A stretch of DNA of 64,000 nt from Deltaproteobacteria bacterium (lineage in GTDB: Bacteria > Desulfobacterota > Desulfobacteria > Desulfobacterales > Desulfosarcinaceae): contig JAKALP010000003.1 of NCBI GenBank assembly GCA_021824175.1, positions 248,001 through 312,000 of the forward strand. Reading direction: 5' to 3'. A model generated the notes under the pieces. That model was not told the origin of the DNA, searched no databases, and was given only the letters and a program-made list of their open reading frames with translations. Every line of letters starts with the position of its first letter. The first letter of the stretch is position 1. Position numbers and translations under genes: made by a program. Shown here piece by piece: positions 44,012 through 53,577 of this stretch.

Positions 44012-45903
44012 AACCACACCACCCAGGCGATGATCGCGGCCGCGCCCACGGTGAGGCCCGCCGCATAGGTCCGCACCCGTCCGGTCTGAGCGGCGCCGGC
44101 CAATGCATTGAGCGCCAGGCCAAACCGGGCCAGGAGAGTAAAGCAGCCATCCACGATGTCGGCGCGATTGATCTGCGCCAGGAAGATATACGGCCGCTCG
44201 AAGAGCAACCCGTAAAGCCAATCAAAACCCCAGCCGTTCAGCCAGAAACGGCTCAGTTTCATCGCCAGGGGCTGGCGGGTCAGGGCCGCGCCGGCTTGGG
44301 GCGAACGCAGCATGAGCCACCAGACCAACCCAAGGCCCCCAAGGGCCGCCGCGGCTGAAGCCAGTTGGCAAAGGATTTCATTGGATTCGCGGGCAGGCAG
44401 CAATTGCGTGGCCGGCAAGGCACTCTGAATGAAATGGGAGAAGATCTGCACCCCGCCGCCAAAGGAATGGGGTATCTCCAAGAAGCCGGCCACCAGGGAA
44501 AGCACCGCCAGCACGGCCAGGGGCAAAGACATGTTCCAACCGGGCTTGTGCGCCACCGGAGTGCGCAAGGGGCCCTCGAAGCAGAGGAAAAACATGCGGA
44601 AGGTATAGATGGAGGTCAGCAACGCGCCGGCCAGGGCCGCGGCCCACAACAGCGTGCCGCCGCGATTGGAAGCAAATACTTCCCAGATGATCATGTCCTT
44701 GCTGTAAAATCCGGCCGTGACCAGCGGAATAGCCGACAAGGACGCGGCCCCGGCCAGAAAGACCAGGTAGACCAGGGGCAATTCTCGGCGCAGGCCGCCC
44801 ATTTTGAAGAGATCCTGTTCTCCGCTCAAAGCGTGGATCACGGCGCCTGCGGCCAGGAAGAGCAGGGCTTTGAAAAAGGCGTGAATCATGAAGTGAAAGG
44901 TGGCCGCGGCCCAGGCGCCCACGCCCAAGGCCAGGAACATGTAGCCGATCTGGCTGACCGTGGAATAGGCCAGCACGCGCTTGATGTCCGTCTGACACAG
45001 GCCGCTGAAGCCGGCCAGAAGTAAAGTGGCGGCGCCCACTATGGCCACAATGCTCATGGCCAGGGGCGACAGCTCAAAGATCAGATGGGTGCGGGCAATG
45101 AGATAAAACCCGGCCGTCACCATGGTGGCAGCATGGATCAGGGCGCTGACCGGCGTGGGACCGGCCATGGCGTCGGGCAACCAGGTTTGCAGGGGCAGTT
45201 GGGCCGATTTGCCCACGGCGCCGCCCAGCAGCAGTAAAGCGACCACGGTGGGCAGAATGGTGCCCACACCCCACTGCGCGCCGGCGCGCTGCATCAGCTC
45301 CTGGATCTGCAGGCTGCCCAGGCGGTCAAAGAGCAGAAACAGGGCCACGGCCATGGCGGTATCGCCCACGCGGGTCACCACAAAGGCTTTGCGGGCCGCG
45401 TAGCCATTGGCCGGATCACGGTACCAGAAGCCGATCAGCAGATAGGAGCAGGCGCCCACCCCTTCCCAGCCCAGGTAGAGCAGCATCAGATTGTCGGCCA
45501 TCACCAGGATCAGCATAGCGCCAACGAAGAGATTCATGTAGGCGAAGAAGCGGCTGAAGCCATCGTCGTGGGCCATGTAGCCCACGGAGTAGAGATGGAT
45601 CAGAAAGCCCACGCCGGTGATCACGGCCATCATGGTCAGGGCCAAGGCGTCTAAATAAAAGGAGACGCCGATGTTGAGACCCGCCACGTCGAACCAGGTC
45701 CAGACCTGGCGGATGTGAGCCGGAATCGCGGGCAGGCCGCGCAAGAAGGCCACGGCCAAAGCCAGGGTCAGCAGGGCCGAAATGCCCACGCTGCCCACAC
45801 CGATCCAGGCCGCGGCCCGGCGGGACAAACGGGCGCCGCCCAGGGCCAGAATCACGAATCCGGCCAGGGGCAAGGCCGGTATCAGCCAAAGCAGTTGTAT
45901 CAT
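44008..45903 (-). CDS. nuoL: NADH-quinone oxidoreductase subunit L
   Basis: 631 residues, about 16 helices. Key words are GVGFLIHLYSVGYMAHDDGF, GWEGVGACSYLLIGFWY, KSAQLPLQTWLPDAMAGPTP and the lysine/His helices HAATMVTAGFYLIARTH. The C-terminal region includes the long lateral helix. Proton-pumping subunit at the distal end of the membrane arm. Starts 1 nt after the nuoK stop. Confidence 0.95.
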   Translation of the reverse strand: MIQLLWLIPALPLAGFVILALGGARLSRRAAAWIGVGSVGISALLTLALAVAFLRGLPAIPAHIRQVWTWFDVAGLNIGVSFYLDALALTMMAVITGVGFLIHLYSVGYMAHDDGFSRFFAYMNLFVGAMLILVMADNLMLLYLGWEGVGACSYLLIGFWYRDPANGYAARKAFVVTRVGDTAMAVALFLLFDRLGSLQIQELMQRAGAQWGVGTILPTVVALLLLGGAVGKSAQLPLQTWLPDAMAGPTPVSALIHAATMVTAGFYLIARTHLIFELSPLAMSIVAIVGAATLLLAGFSGLCQTDIKRVLAYSTVSQIGYMFLALGVGAWAAATFHFMIHAFFKALLFLAAGAVIHALSGEQDLFKMGGLRRELPLVYLVFLAGAASLSAIPLVTAGFYSKDMIIWEVFASNRGGTLLWAAALAGALLTSIYTFRMFFLCFEGPLRTPVAHKPGWNMSLPLAVLAVLSLVAGFLEIPHSFGGGVQIFSHFIQSALPATQLLPARESNEILCQLASAAAALGGLGLVWWLMLRSPQAGAALTRQPLAMKLSRFWLNGWGFDWLYGLLFERPYIFLAQINRADIVDGCFTLLARFGLALNALAGAAQTGRVRTYAAGLTVGAAAIIAWVVWL

Positions 45904-45904
45904 A

Positions 45905-46213
45905 TCAACCTCGCAACCTGCTGGCCTGGTCCACGTCCAGGGAGTGCATGCGGTGATACCATTCCAGCACCAGGGCCAGGCCCACCGACACTTCGGCCGC
46001 GGCCATGGCCAGCACGATCAGAAACATAATCTGGCCGTCGGGCTGCCCCCAGCGCGCGCCGGCAACCACAAAGGCCAGACCCGCGGCATTGAGCATAATC
46101 TCCAGGCCGAGCAGCATGAAGATGATGTTGCGCCGGGTCAGCACGCAAATCACGCCCAGCAGAAAAAGAGCGGCGGCGAGCAGTAATCCATGGGAGAAGG
46201 GAATCGTCACCAT
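45905..46213 (-). CDS. nuoK: NADH-quinone oxidoreductase subunit K
   Basis: 102 residues with three helices. The conserved glutamate in [17 protein letters not shown] and the second in [13 protein letters not shown] are both present. It starts at 46213, directly after the nuoJ stop codon (no gap). Confidence 0.94.
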   Translation of the reverse strand: MVTIPFSHGLLLAAALFLLGVICVLTRRNIIFMLLGLEIMLNAAGLAFVVAGARWGQPDGQIMFLIVLAMAAAEVSVGLALVLEWYHRMHSLDVDQASRLRG

Positions 46214-46723
46214 TTATGCTTCTCCTTCTGCTTCTTTTTGGGGTCGGGCCAGATGATAGGCGCCCACTAATCCGGCCAGCAGCATGACCGAGGCCAACTC
46301 AACGGCCAGCACGTAGGGCCCGAAGAGGGCCAGGCCGACCTCACGGGGGCCTATGGCGGCAGGCGTTGTCGCCGGTGCACTCCAACCTCCCAATACGTAG
46401 ACCAGCTCGGCCAGCAACACGGCCGCCAGCAGGCCGGGACCGACCCAGGCAGCGGGCCGCAGCCACTGGCGCTCGCCCCGGACCGAATGGGTCCCCAGGT
46501 TGAGCATCATGACCACGAAGACAAAGAGTACCATGATGGCGCCGGCATAGACAATTACTTCCAGGGCCGCGGCGAACGGCGCGCCCAGGAGAAAGAAGGC
46601 CAGGGCTGCGGCCAGCAGCGACACGATCAGGTAGAGCAAAGCGTGCACGGCGTGGGCGCGCGTGATCACCAGGAGGGTGGCGAGGATGGCCACGGCGGCG
46701 GCGAGGTAGAATAGAGTATTCAT
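46214..46723 (-). CDS. nuoJ: NADH-quinone oxidoreductase subunit J
   Basis: 169 residues, five helices. The conserved region VIVYAGAIMVLFVFVVMMLN is clear. The last residues are a charged tail. It is separated from nuoI by 111 bp that carry an inverted repeat (46758-46816). Confidence 0.93.
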   Translation of the reverse strand: MNTLFYLAAAVAILATLLVITRAHAVHALLYLIVSLLAAALAFFLLGAPFAAALEVIVYAGAIMVLFVFVVMMLNLGTHSVRGERQWLRPAAWVGPGLLAAVLLAELVYVLGGWSAPATTPAAIGPREVGLALFGPYVLAVELASVMLLAGLVGAYHLARPQKEAEGEA

Positions 46724-46757
46724 TGTTGGACCTTTGTTGATTCGTTATTCGTTAATT

Positions 46758-46816
46758 CGTTATTCGTTGATTGGTAGGGTTGGCGAGGACACGAATCAAC
46801 CAATCAACGAATAACG
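46758..46816. repeat. Inverted repeat between nuoI and nuoJ
   Basis: Perfect 18-bp arms CGTTATTCGTTGATTGGT (46758-46775) and complement (46799-46816). A part-copy (CAATTCGTTATTCGTTGATT) lies at 52922-52941 just before nuoF, so the element has a preference for nuo spacers here. Confidence 0.75.
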
Positions 46817-46834
46817 ACTCAACGAACAAACGGG

Positions 46835-47350
46835 CTACGGCATTAGACTCCTGACATCCACCGGCGGCGACTCGTTCTCGGCCTGGCCTTTATCTTTGCC
46901 CTCAATGGCCAATCCGGCCACATTATAGAAATTGTAGCCGGGATACTTGCCTGGCCCGCTGATGAGAAGATCTTCTTTTTCGTACACCAGTTTGCTGCGG
47001 TCGTATTCGCACATCTCATAGTCGGGCGTGAGCTGGATGGCCAACGTGGGACAGGCCTCTTCGCAGAACCCGCACAAAATGCAGCGCGAAAAATTGATGC
47101 GGAAAAAGGCCGGGTAGCGCCGCCCGTCTTCACCCTGGGCGGCCTGCAACGCGATGCAATCCACCGGACAGGCGGCCGAACACAGGTAGCAGGCCACGCA
47201 GCGCTCCCTGCCGTCCGGATCGCGCGCCAAAATGATCCGGCCCCGGAAGCGCGGCGCCAGATAAGGCTTCTCTTCCGGGTACTGGATGGTTTCGCGCGGC
47301 GCCAGCGTATGGCGTAGTACTTCGCCTATGGTGCGTAGAATGCTGAACAA
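46835..47350 (-). CDS. nuoI: NADH-quinone oxidoreductase subunit I
   Basis: 171 residues with two [4Fe-4S] motifs: [15 protein letters not shown] and [12 protein letters not shown]. These are the N6a/N6b clusters that carry electrons to N2. It starts 15 nt after the higA-like gene's stop, so it is probably read through from nuoH and higA. Confidence 0.95.
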   Translation of the reverse strand: MFSILRTIGEVLRHTLAPRETIQYPEEKPYLAPRFRGRIILARDPDGRERCVACYLCSAACPVDCIALQAAQGEDGRRYPAFFRINFSRCILCGFCEEACPTLAIQLTPDYEMCEYDRSKLVYEKEDLLISGPGKYPGYNFYNVAGLAIEGKDKGQAENESPPVDVRSLMP

Positions 47351-47365
47351 ATCACCTTCTCCTTG

Positions 47366-47665
47366 TTAAGCCGCAATCTGTGACCACGGCTTGATTTTCT
47401 TCAACTCCGGTCCGAGGGTGCGCTCCGCGACTTCAGTATCGTGAGCTGCCTGAGCTCTCAGCCAATAGCCGCTGGAAAGGCCGAAGAACCGACACAACCG
47501 TAAATCCGTATCCGCGGTGATTGACCGCTTGCCCGCAATAATTTCGCTGATGCGCTGCGCGGGGACCCCAATTTCTTTGGCCAAACGATATTGACTAAGC
47601 CCCATGGGAAGTAAAAATTCCTCCAAGAGAATCTCTCCTGGCGTAATAGGTGAAAGTTTGCTCAT
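47366..47665 (-). CDS. higA: HigA-type antitoxin (XRE family) inside the nuo operon
   Basis: 99 residues from ATG 47665 (GGGAG 7 nt upstream); the frame extends to 47692. It begins ITPGEILLEEFLLPMGLS, the classic HigA opening, followed by a helix-turn-helix (QYRLAKEIGVPAQRISEIIA, then GKRSITADTDLRL) and YWLRAQAAHDTEVA. Normally it neutralises a HigB ribonuclease encoded just upstream and represses the operon. Here HigB is reduced to its last codons. The gene sits between nuoH and nuoI, in the same direction. Confidence 0.9.
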   Translation of the reverse strand: MSKLSPITPGEILLEEFLLPMGLSQYRLAKEIGVPAQRISEIIAGKRSITADTDLRLCRFFGLSSGYWLRAQAAHDTEVAERTLGPELKKIKPWSQIAA

Positions 47666-47678
47666 ACATGATCTCCCT

Positions 47679-47705
47679 TCAGTGGTAATCAACGATTTCC
47701 ACTCT
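47679..47705 (-). pseudogene. higB: Remnant of the HigB toxin C-terminus
   Basis: On the minus strand the codons read R-V-E-I-V-D-Y-H-stop (47705-47679). VEIVDYH-stop is a typical end of HigB toxins, and it ends 13 nt before the HigA start, the normal spacing of a higBA pair. The rest of higB is absent: the remnant abuts the nuoH stop codon (47706-47704). It is short, so chance cannot be excluded, but position, frame and sequence all agree. Confidence 0.65.
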
Positions 47706-48660
47706 ATACCCCCTTAGCCAGCATCACCGCCCCGGTCACCAGCAGATTGACCAGCGCCACGGGCAGCAGCACTTTCCAGCCAAAGGCCATCAGCTGGTCG
47801 TAGCGCGGCCGGGGCAGGGAGGCCCGCACCAGAATGAACCCGCTGATGAAGATTAACGTCTTGAGCAAAAACCATACAATGGGTGGCAGCAGAGGGCCGT
47901 GCCAGCCGCCGAAGAACAGGGTGACGATCATGGCCGATATCATGGTCACGCCCAGATACTCTCCCACGAAGAAGAGTCCGAACTTGATGCCCGAGTATTC
48001 GGTGTGAAAACCGGCGATCAGCTCGCTCTCGGCTTCGGGCAGGTCAAAGGGCATGCGGTGGGTTTCGGCAAAGCCCGCGATGATAAAGACCACCATGGCC
48101 GGGAACTGACTGATGCAGAACCACATCTTCTCCTGAGCGACCACGATCCGGCCCAGGTTGAACGAGCCTGAAATCATGACGACGCCCATGAGGGCCAGGC
48201 CCATGAACACTTCGTAGCTCAACATCTGGGCCGTGGCGCGGATGGCGCCCAGCAGGGCGTACTTGTTGTTGGAGGCCCAGCCGCCCAGGGCAATGCCGTA
48301 GACGCCAAGGGAAGACATGCCCAGGAAGAAAAGTAAACCCACGTTGAGATCGGAGACCGCGATGCCCGGCATCACGGGCAGCACCGCGAAGGACATCAGC
48401 ACGCTGACCACCAGCATGGCCGGCGCGACCACGAAGACCATGCGATCGGCAAAGGGTGGAATCCAATCTTCCTTGAAGAAGATCTTGATCATATCAGCCA
48501 CCACCTGCATCAGGCCGAAGGGGCCGACCCGGTTGGGGCCGTAGCGGTCCTGCCAGAGGCTGAGCAGCCGCCGCTCCAGCCAGATCAGGCCGGCGCTGGC
48601 GCTCATGGCGCCGCCGAAGATGACGACAATGATCAGCAATTGCTTTACTATGGGGTTCAT
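47704..48660 (-). CDS. nuoH: NADH-quinone oxidoreductase subunit H
   Basis: 318 residues, eight helices. Landmarks are [34 protein letters not shown] and [20 protein letters not shown] with its conserved acidic loop. It lies at the quinone-binding interface of the membrane and peripheral arms. The protein is full length, so the higB remnant next to it has not damaged it. Confidence 0.95.
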   Translation of the reverse strand: MNPIVKQLLIIVVIFGGAMSASAGLIWLERRLLSLWQDRYGPNRVGPFGLMQVVADMIKIFFKEDWIPPFADRMVFVVAPAMLVVSVLMSFAVLPVMPGIAVSDLNVGLLFFLGMSSLGVYGIALGGWASNNKYALLGAIRATAQMLSYEVFMGLALMGVVMISGSFNLGRIVVAQEKMWFCISQFPAMVVFIIAGFAETHRMPFDLPEAESELIAGFHTEYSGIKFGLFFVGEYLGVTMISAMIVTLFFGGWHGPLLPPIVWFLLKTLIFISGFILVRASLPRPRYDQLMAFGWKVLLPVALVNLLVTGAVMLAKGV

Positions 48661-48737
48661 ACACCTGCCTTAAAATAGACTTTCACTTACCCAATAATGC
48701 TTCCTTGCTCTCGCACGAAGCCACAAATCCGCGGTTG

Positions 48738-48775
48738 CCCCTCACCCTGATCCTCTCCCCATCGGGGAGAGGGAG
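48738..48775. repeat. CTCACCC...CTCTCCCC hairpin repeat (3)
   Basis: CCTCTCCCC-ATC-GGGGAGAGG preceded by CCTCACCCTGA, in the 283-bp nuoG-nuoH spacer. Confidence 0.7.
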
Positions 48776-48820
48776 TTCTTCTCCGAACAACCTGCTCTCC
48801 CAAGCATGAAAAATACTTCT

Positions 48821-48925
48821 CAGTCCCTCAGTCCCTTCGTCCCTTTGTGTCTCTGTGCCTTTGTCCCTTAGTCCCTCAGTCCCTTTGTGCCTTTGTGCCT
48901 CTGTCCCTCAGTCCCTTTGGCCCTC
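48821..48925 (-). repeat. 8-nt periodic G-rich array 3' of nuoG
   Basis: About 13 octamers of the type TCCCTCAG / TCCCTTTG / TGCCTTTG on the plus strand. On the nuoG coding strand they are GGGAC-type tracts that begin about 19 nt after the stop codon, with further G-tracts between. The longest array in the window. Confidence 0.85.
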
Positions 48926-48943
48926 CCCTTAATCCCTCATCCC

Positions 48944-51637
48944 CTACTGCTCCACTTTCGCCACCGCCGGCAGCGTGATGGTCGGCATACCCGGCAGGCC
49001 CACTGGCCAGGCCAGCAGACCCGGCGCCAGGCCCGGAACAATGCGCACGATCTGCTCGGTGAGCAGATCGCCGATGCGCAGCCAGACGGCCTGACCTTCC
49101 ACGGCGAACCCGTTGTCCGGACCCAACCCCACATGGGGTCCGGGCGCCCGCTGGGCCACGGCGGGCGCGACTATGCTCAGTTCTTCGCTGCCGAAGATAA
49201 TCGTCATGGGCACCACTTGAAACTCTGCGTCAGCCAGGGATTTTACCGGCGCTGCAGAAGAAATGGGTGCTGGCCCCGCACTGGCCGCAGGTGTAATCAA
49301 GCGCCGGCCCGAATCGGCGTTTTGCAGGGGACCGCTGATTTCCCCCTGAAATTTGTGCAGGGCCTGCTCGGAATTCCAACCAGGTGCCCATTCCCGCATA
49401 GTCAGGGCCGGCGGTTGGGGACCGTCAAAGCCTTCCATGCTGTAGGCCAACGGCGCGTCGGGATCAGCCGGCGGCTTGGGTTCGTGCACGCTCAAATGGG
49501 CCCGCATGGCCGTGCGGCCAGAATAACGATGGGATTGACGCGGCAGCTTGCCGTCCAAAGTGGGCACGCTCACGGTCGGAGACAGCTCTGTTATCGGCTT
49601 GAATACCGGCAGAGCCTTGGCCAGATCCACGGCCACATCGTCGATACTCTTCCAATTCTCCAAGCCCTTGCGGTCCATGGCTTGGGCCATGGCTTGCAGC
49701 CAGCGCCAGGAAGCGCGCGCAGTACCCGAAGGCGGCATCACGGCATAGGCGCGCTGGGCCCGGCCTTCATTGTTGACCAGCGTGCCGGCCGCTTCAGCCA
49801 AAGGGGCAGCGGGAAAAACCAAGTCAGCCTTGACCGTGGTGGCGGTGGTCAAGTGATCGAGCGCGACTACTTGGCGCGCCTTGGCCAGCAATGCTTCCAC
49901 GGTCGCGGGTTGGGCCCGGCGGAAGAGATCGTTTTCCAGGATGATCACGGTCTCGGCCGTGCCCTGGGCCACGGCTGCCAAGGCTTTTTCAAGGCTGTGG
50001 GGCTGCATGAGGGCCAAGCCCATACTGTTAGCTTCGGGCAGACAGAAGAAAAGCTGGGCGTCGCGGCCCTTGGCTTTAAGATGCGCCGCAATGGCTGCGG
50101 CCGCTTGCAGCAGGCCCGGCTCACATAGCGAAAACCCTGTGGCGACCAAGGGGCGCTGGGCCTTGAGCAGGGCCTGGGCCGTTTCCCAGGCCATGGCGGT
50201 GACGGCGTCGACATCCTCGGCGGGTGGTGCCGTTGCTTCCAGGGCCGCCAGCACCGCTGAACCAAAACGGACCAGTTCCTGGGGCGATGCCTGCAAGGTG
50301 CGCCAGGCTTCATCATCCAGGCGCGTGGCATGGGTGGCGGCAATGAACAGGTTGGGTAAATTCAGTTGGGCCAGTTCGCGCACACCGGAGTCATTCCAGG
50401 CCGGCAATTGAAATCCCGCGGCCATCACGGCCGCCTTGCGAAAGCGCATGCGGCGCAGATTCAGGGCCAGCAGGGGCGCGCTCTGGGTCACATCTTCGCC
50501 CAGCACCAGGGCCGCATCACTTAAGCCCGCGCCTTGCAGGGTGGTTGCCGGCACTGAGCCATCGGCCAGGATGGCCCGTACAATCTCCAAACCGCGTTGA
50601 TCGTCGGCCGATACGCCGGCATAGAAGTTATCAGGTCCCACCAGGGCGCGCAGGGCAAAGTTGGTTTCCGAAGAGGCGCGGGGCGAGCCGATGCCGATCA
50701 CTTTTCCTTTGGCGGCCATGGCGGTCCACTTGGACAGAGCTGCCTCGACCGTCAGCGGTACTGCCGGAGCTTGACCGCGCTGGAAGTGCAATGGCTGGCG
50801 GATGCGCCGCTCGCTGTTAACGTAATCATAGCCATAGCGGCCCCGGTCGCACAAAAAATAGCCGTTGATCTGGTGATGGTAGCGATTGCGCACCCGCCGC
50901 AGCTCGCCGTAGCGCTCGCCCAGAATAGTGTTGCAGCCCAGGCTGCAGTGGGGGCAGATGGAAGGCGCGGTTTGCAGATCCCATTTGCGCGTGTGATTGC
51001 GCTTGAAGGGGCGGTCCGTGTAGACGCCCGTGGGGCAGATCTCCACCAAATTGCCGCTGAATTCACTCTCCAGGGCACCGTCCTCGAAGCGGCCGAAGTA
51101 AAGACGGTCATGGCAGGCAAAGACATTGAGGTCCGTACCGCCCGCATAATCATGGTAGAAACGTACGCAGCGATAGCACTGGATGCAGCGATTCATTTCG
51201 TGATTGATGAAAGGCCCCAGGTCCTGATTGCGATGGGTGCGTTTGGGAAAGCGGTTGCGGCGGTAATTGTGGCCGCTCATCACGGTCATGTCCTGCAGAT
51301 GGCACTCGCCGCCTTCGTCGCACACCGGGCAGTCATGGGGATGGTTGAGCATCAGCCACTCGATGATGCTGGCCCGGAACTGCACGGCTTCGGGATCATC
51401 GATGGCAATGCGCGTGCCTTGGTCGGCCGGGGTCAGGCAGGCCATGACCAATTCGCCGCGCGTATCTTTTTCGTCCTTGAAGCGTTTGACCGCGCACTGG
51501 CGGCAGGCGCCCACCGAACCCAGGGCCGGATGCCAGCAGAAATAGGGCAGATCAAAACCCAGCTCCAGGCAGGCTTGCAGCAGGTTGAGGCCCGGGGCGA
51601 CGGTGTACGGTTGATTATCAATATAGATGGTCGGCAT
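48944..51637 (-). CDS. nuoG: NADH-quinone oxidoreductase subunit G
   Basis: 897 residues from ATG 51637, which shares bases with the nuoF stop (TGATG); the longer open frame to 51886 overlaps nuoF. The N-terminal [2Fe-2S] site uses C34, C45 and C48. His/Cys motif HPHDCPVCDEGGEC, then CIQCYRCVRFYHDY for [4Fe-4S] clusters, and CPHCSLGC at the start of the molybdopterin-type domain (an N7-like cluster). The rest is a shortened molybdopterin fold without the cofactor. It is the large subunit of the NADH-oxidising arm. Confidence 0.94.
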   Translation of the reverse strand: MPTIYIDNQPYTVAPGLNLLQACLELGFDLPYFCWHPALGSVGACRQCAVKRFKDEKDTRGELVMACLTPADQGTRIAIDDPEAVQFRASIIEWLMLNHPHDCPVCDEGGECHLQDMTVMSGHNYRRNRFPKRTHRNQDLGPFINHEMNRCIQCYRCVRFYHDYAGGTDLNVFACHDRLYFGRFEDGALESEFSGNLVEICPTGVYTDRPFKRNHTRKWDLQTAPSICPHCSLGCNTILGERYGELRRVRNRYHHQINGYFLCDRGRYGYDYVNSERRIRQPLHFQRGQAPAVPLTVEAALSKWTAMAAKGKVIGIGSPRASSETNFALRALVGPDNFYAGVSADDQRGLEIVRAILADGSVPATTLQGAGLSDAALVLGEDVTQSAPLLALNLRRMRFRKAAVMAAGFQLPAWNDSGVRELAQLNLPNLFIAATHATRLDDEAWRTLQASPQELVRFGSAVLAALEATAPPAEDVDAVTAMAWETAQALLKAQRPLVATGFSLCEPGLLQAAAAIAAHLKAKGRDAQLFFCLPEANSMGLALMQPHSLEKALAAVAQGTAETVIILENDLFRRAQPATVEALLAKARQVVALDHLTTATTVKADLVFPAAPLAEAAGTLVNNEGRAQRAYAVMPPSGTARASWRWLQAMAQAMDRKGLENWKSIDDVAVDLAKALPVFKPITELSPTVSVPTLDGKLPRQSHRYSGRTAMRAHLSVHEPKPPADPDAPLAYSMEGFDGPQPPALTMREWAPGWNSEQALHKFQGEISGPLQNADSGRRLITPAASAGPAPISSAAPVKSLADAEFQVVPMTIIFGSEELSIVAPAVAQRAPGPHVGLGPDNGFAVEGQAVWLRIGDLLTEQIVRIVPGLAPGLLAWPVGLPGMPTITLPAVAKVEQ

Positions 51638-52914
51638 CAACTTCTCCACGGGCAGCGCTTTTCGCGGATGTGGCGCTGAAAATCTTCTTCGAAGTACTTC
51701 AAGGCGCTTTGTAGCGGTTCCATGGCGCCGGGCGCCAGGGCGCAGTAGGTGCGGCCCGGCCCCAGCAGCCGGGTGTGTTCCTTGAGTATGGCGATATCTT
51801 CGGGCGCGCCCTGACCCTGCTCGATGGCGGTCAGGATCTTGGCCAGCCAGGGCAGCCCTTCCCGGCACGGCGTGCACCAGCCGCACGACTCCTGGGCGAA
51901 AAAGCGCATCAGGTTGGCCACCAGACCCACGATGCAGGTTTTGTCATCCACCACCACCATGGTGCCAGTGCCCAGGCGGCTGCCGGCGGCCGCCACGCCG
52001 TTGAAATCCATGACCACATCCAGATGGTCGGCCGTGAGCAAATCCGTGGAGGCGCCGCCGGGTAGAATGGCCCGCAAAGCCAGACCTGGGCGCAATCCGC
52101 CGGCATGTTCTTCCAGCAGTTCCCGGATCGTGACCCCCAGAGGCAGCTCCCAGGCGCCGGGGCGTTTTACTTTGCCGCTCACGCCGTAGATCTTGGTGCC
52201 GCCGTCGGCCACGCGGCTCAAGCCCCGGAACCAGGCCGCGCCATGGTTGATGATGTGGGGCACGTTGCAGATGGTCTCCACATTGTTGGCCACCGTGGGT
52301 TTGCCCCACAAGCCGATGACCGGCGGAAAGGGCGGCTTGGCGCGCGGGTTGGCGCGTTTGCCTTCCAGGGCATTGAGCAGAGCGGTCTCTTCGCCGCAGA
52401 TATAGCGGCCGGCGCTGGCGTGCAGGTGCAGCTCCACGCTGAAGGGTGAGCCCAGAATGTTATGCCCCAGATAGCCTTGGGCCTGGGCTTCGGCAATAGC
52501 CTTATCTATGCGGCGGAATGCTTCGGTGTAAGTGGTCCGCAAGAAGATATAAGCAACAGGCGCCTGGATGGCGTAGGCCCCGATGATGATGCCTTCAATG
52601 AGCTGATGGGGATCGCCCTCCAGCAGCACGCGGTCCTTGAAAGTGGCCGGCTCCATCTCGTCGGCATTGATCACCAAATACTTCAATCGGGGCGCGTCGT
52701 CGCCCATGGGCACGAAGCTCCATTTGCGGCCCGTGGGAAATCCGGCGCCGCCGCGGCCGCGCAGATTGGCTTCCAACACTGCCGTCGTCACCTGCTGGGG
52801 CGTCATGCTGGAAAGCACTTTGCGCAGGGCCTGGTACCCGCCGGCTTTTTCATACTCGGCCAGGCTCAGGGGCGGCTGGTTGGGGCGGATATTTTGGGTG
52901 AGAGGACGTTGCAT
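51637..52914 (-). CDS. nuoF: NADH-quinone oxidoreductase subunit F
   Basis: 425 residues. The NADH/FMN site GRGGAGFPTGRKW, the RAEMEPATFKDR-like stretch (NADEMEPATFKDRVLLEGDP) and the [4Fe-4S] motif SCGWCTPCREG are present. It oxidises NADH via FMN. A 122-bp spacer with a GTAGGGTGCGC repeat separates it from nuoE. Confidence 0.95.
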   Translation of the reverse strand: MQRPLTQNIRPNQPPLSLAEYEKAGGYQALRKVLSSMTPQQVTTAVLEANLRGRGGAGFPTGRKWSFVPMGDDAPRLKYLVINADEMEPATFKDRVLLEGDPHQLIEGIIIGAYAIQAPVAYIFLRTTYTEAFRRIDKAIAEAQAQGYLGHNILGSPFSVELHLHASAGRYICGEETALLNALEGKRANPRAKPPFPPVIGLWGKPTVANNVETICNVPHIINHGAAWFRGLSRVADGGTKIYGVSGKVKRPGAWELPLGVTIRELLEEHAGGLRPGLALRAILPGGASTDLLTADHLDVVMDFNGVAAAGSRLGTGTMVVVDDKTCIVGLVANLMRFFAQESCGWCTPCREGLPWLAKILTAIEQGQGAPEDIAILKEHTRLLGPGRTYCALAPGAMEPLQSALKYFEEDFQRHIREKRCPWRS

Positions 52915-52963
52915 GGTTTGTCAATTCGTTATTCGTTGATTGGCTGAATCGCTATTCTTCAAT

Positions 52964-53021
52964 GGTGCGCAAAGCGCACCCTACGGTATACGCTCGGTTC
53001 GTAGGGTGCGCTTTGCGCGCC
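52964..53021. repeat. Inverted repeat, GTAGGGTGCGC family (second copy)
   Basis: 22-bp arms (52964-52985, 53000-53021), one mismatch; same element as 36853-36910, placed in the nuoE-nuoF spacer. Confidence 0.8.
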
Positions 53022-53036
53022 AACGGCCTTGACTAT

Positions 53037-53501
53037 TCATTTGTAACTCTCCAGGATCGCGTCGATCTTCTCCGCGTCCAGACAGCCATAGAGCTCGTCA
53101 TCGATCATCATGGCCGGCGCCTTGTCGCAGGCGCCTAGGCAGACATGGGGCAGTAAAGTAAACCGGCCGTCGCGAGTGGTCTGGCCCATACCAATGCCCA
53201 GCCGGCGCTGCAAATGCTCCAGCAGATTTTCGTAGCCCATGACCCAGCAGCTCACGCTGTCGCAGATCAGGATCACGTGACGGCCCACGGGCTGGCGGAA
53301 GATGAGATTATAAAAGGTGGCCACCGAATCCAGCTCGGCCGGGTCCATGGCCAGGGCCGCGGCCACGTCGCGCAGGGTATCGTCCGACACCCAGCCGCGG
53401 TGGCGCTGTACGATGCGCAGGGCGTCGATGCCGGCCGCCTTCTTAAGATCGTAATGGGCCATGGCAGCGACGATTTCTTCTTTTTCCGTGGGGCTTAACA
53501 T
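53037..53501 (-). CDS. nuoE: NADH-quinone oxidoreductase subunit E
   Basis: 154 residues with the thioredoxin-like [2Fe-2S] domain. Cluster cysteines are in CDSVSCWVMG and in HVCLGACDKAP. The N-terminal helices (AAGIDALRIVQRHRGWVSDD) are typical. It works with NuoF and NuoG in the NADH dehydrogenase module. Confidence 0.94.
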   Translation of the reverse strand: MLSPTEKEEIVAAMAHYDLKKAAGIDALRIVQRHRGWVSDDTLRDVAAALAMDPAELDSVATFYNLIFRQPVGRHVILICDSVSCWVMGYENLLEHLQRRLGIGMGQTTRDGRFTLLPHVCLGACDKAPAMMIDDELYGCLDAEKIDAILESYK

Positions 53502-53577
53502 ATTACTTCGATCCTGATTCTGTTTTATATGGCTAAAAGAAAAGCTTCTGAGATTTCGTTCACCCCTGCTTCATCCT

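Noticed and set aside
48821-48925. CRISPR array
   Set aside because: The periodicity is 8 nt with no spacer units; it is a simple G-rich repeat, and no cas gene is present.
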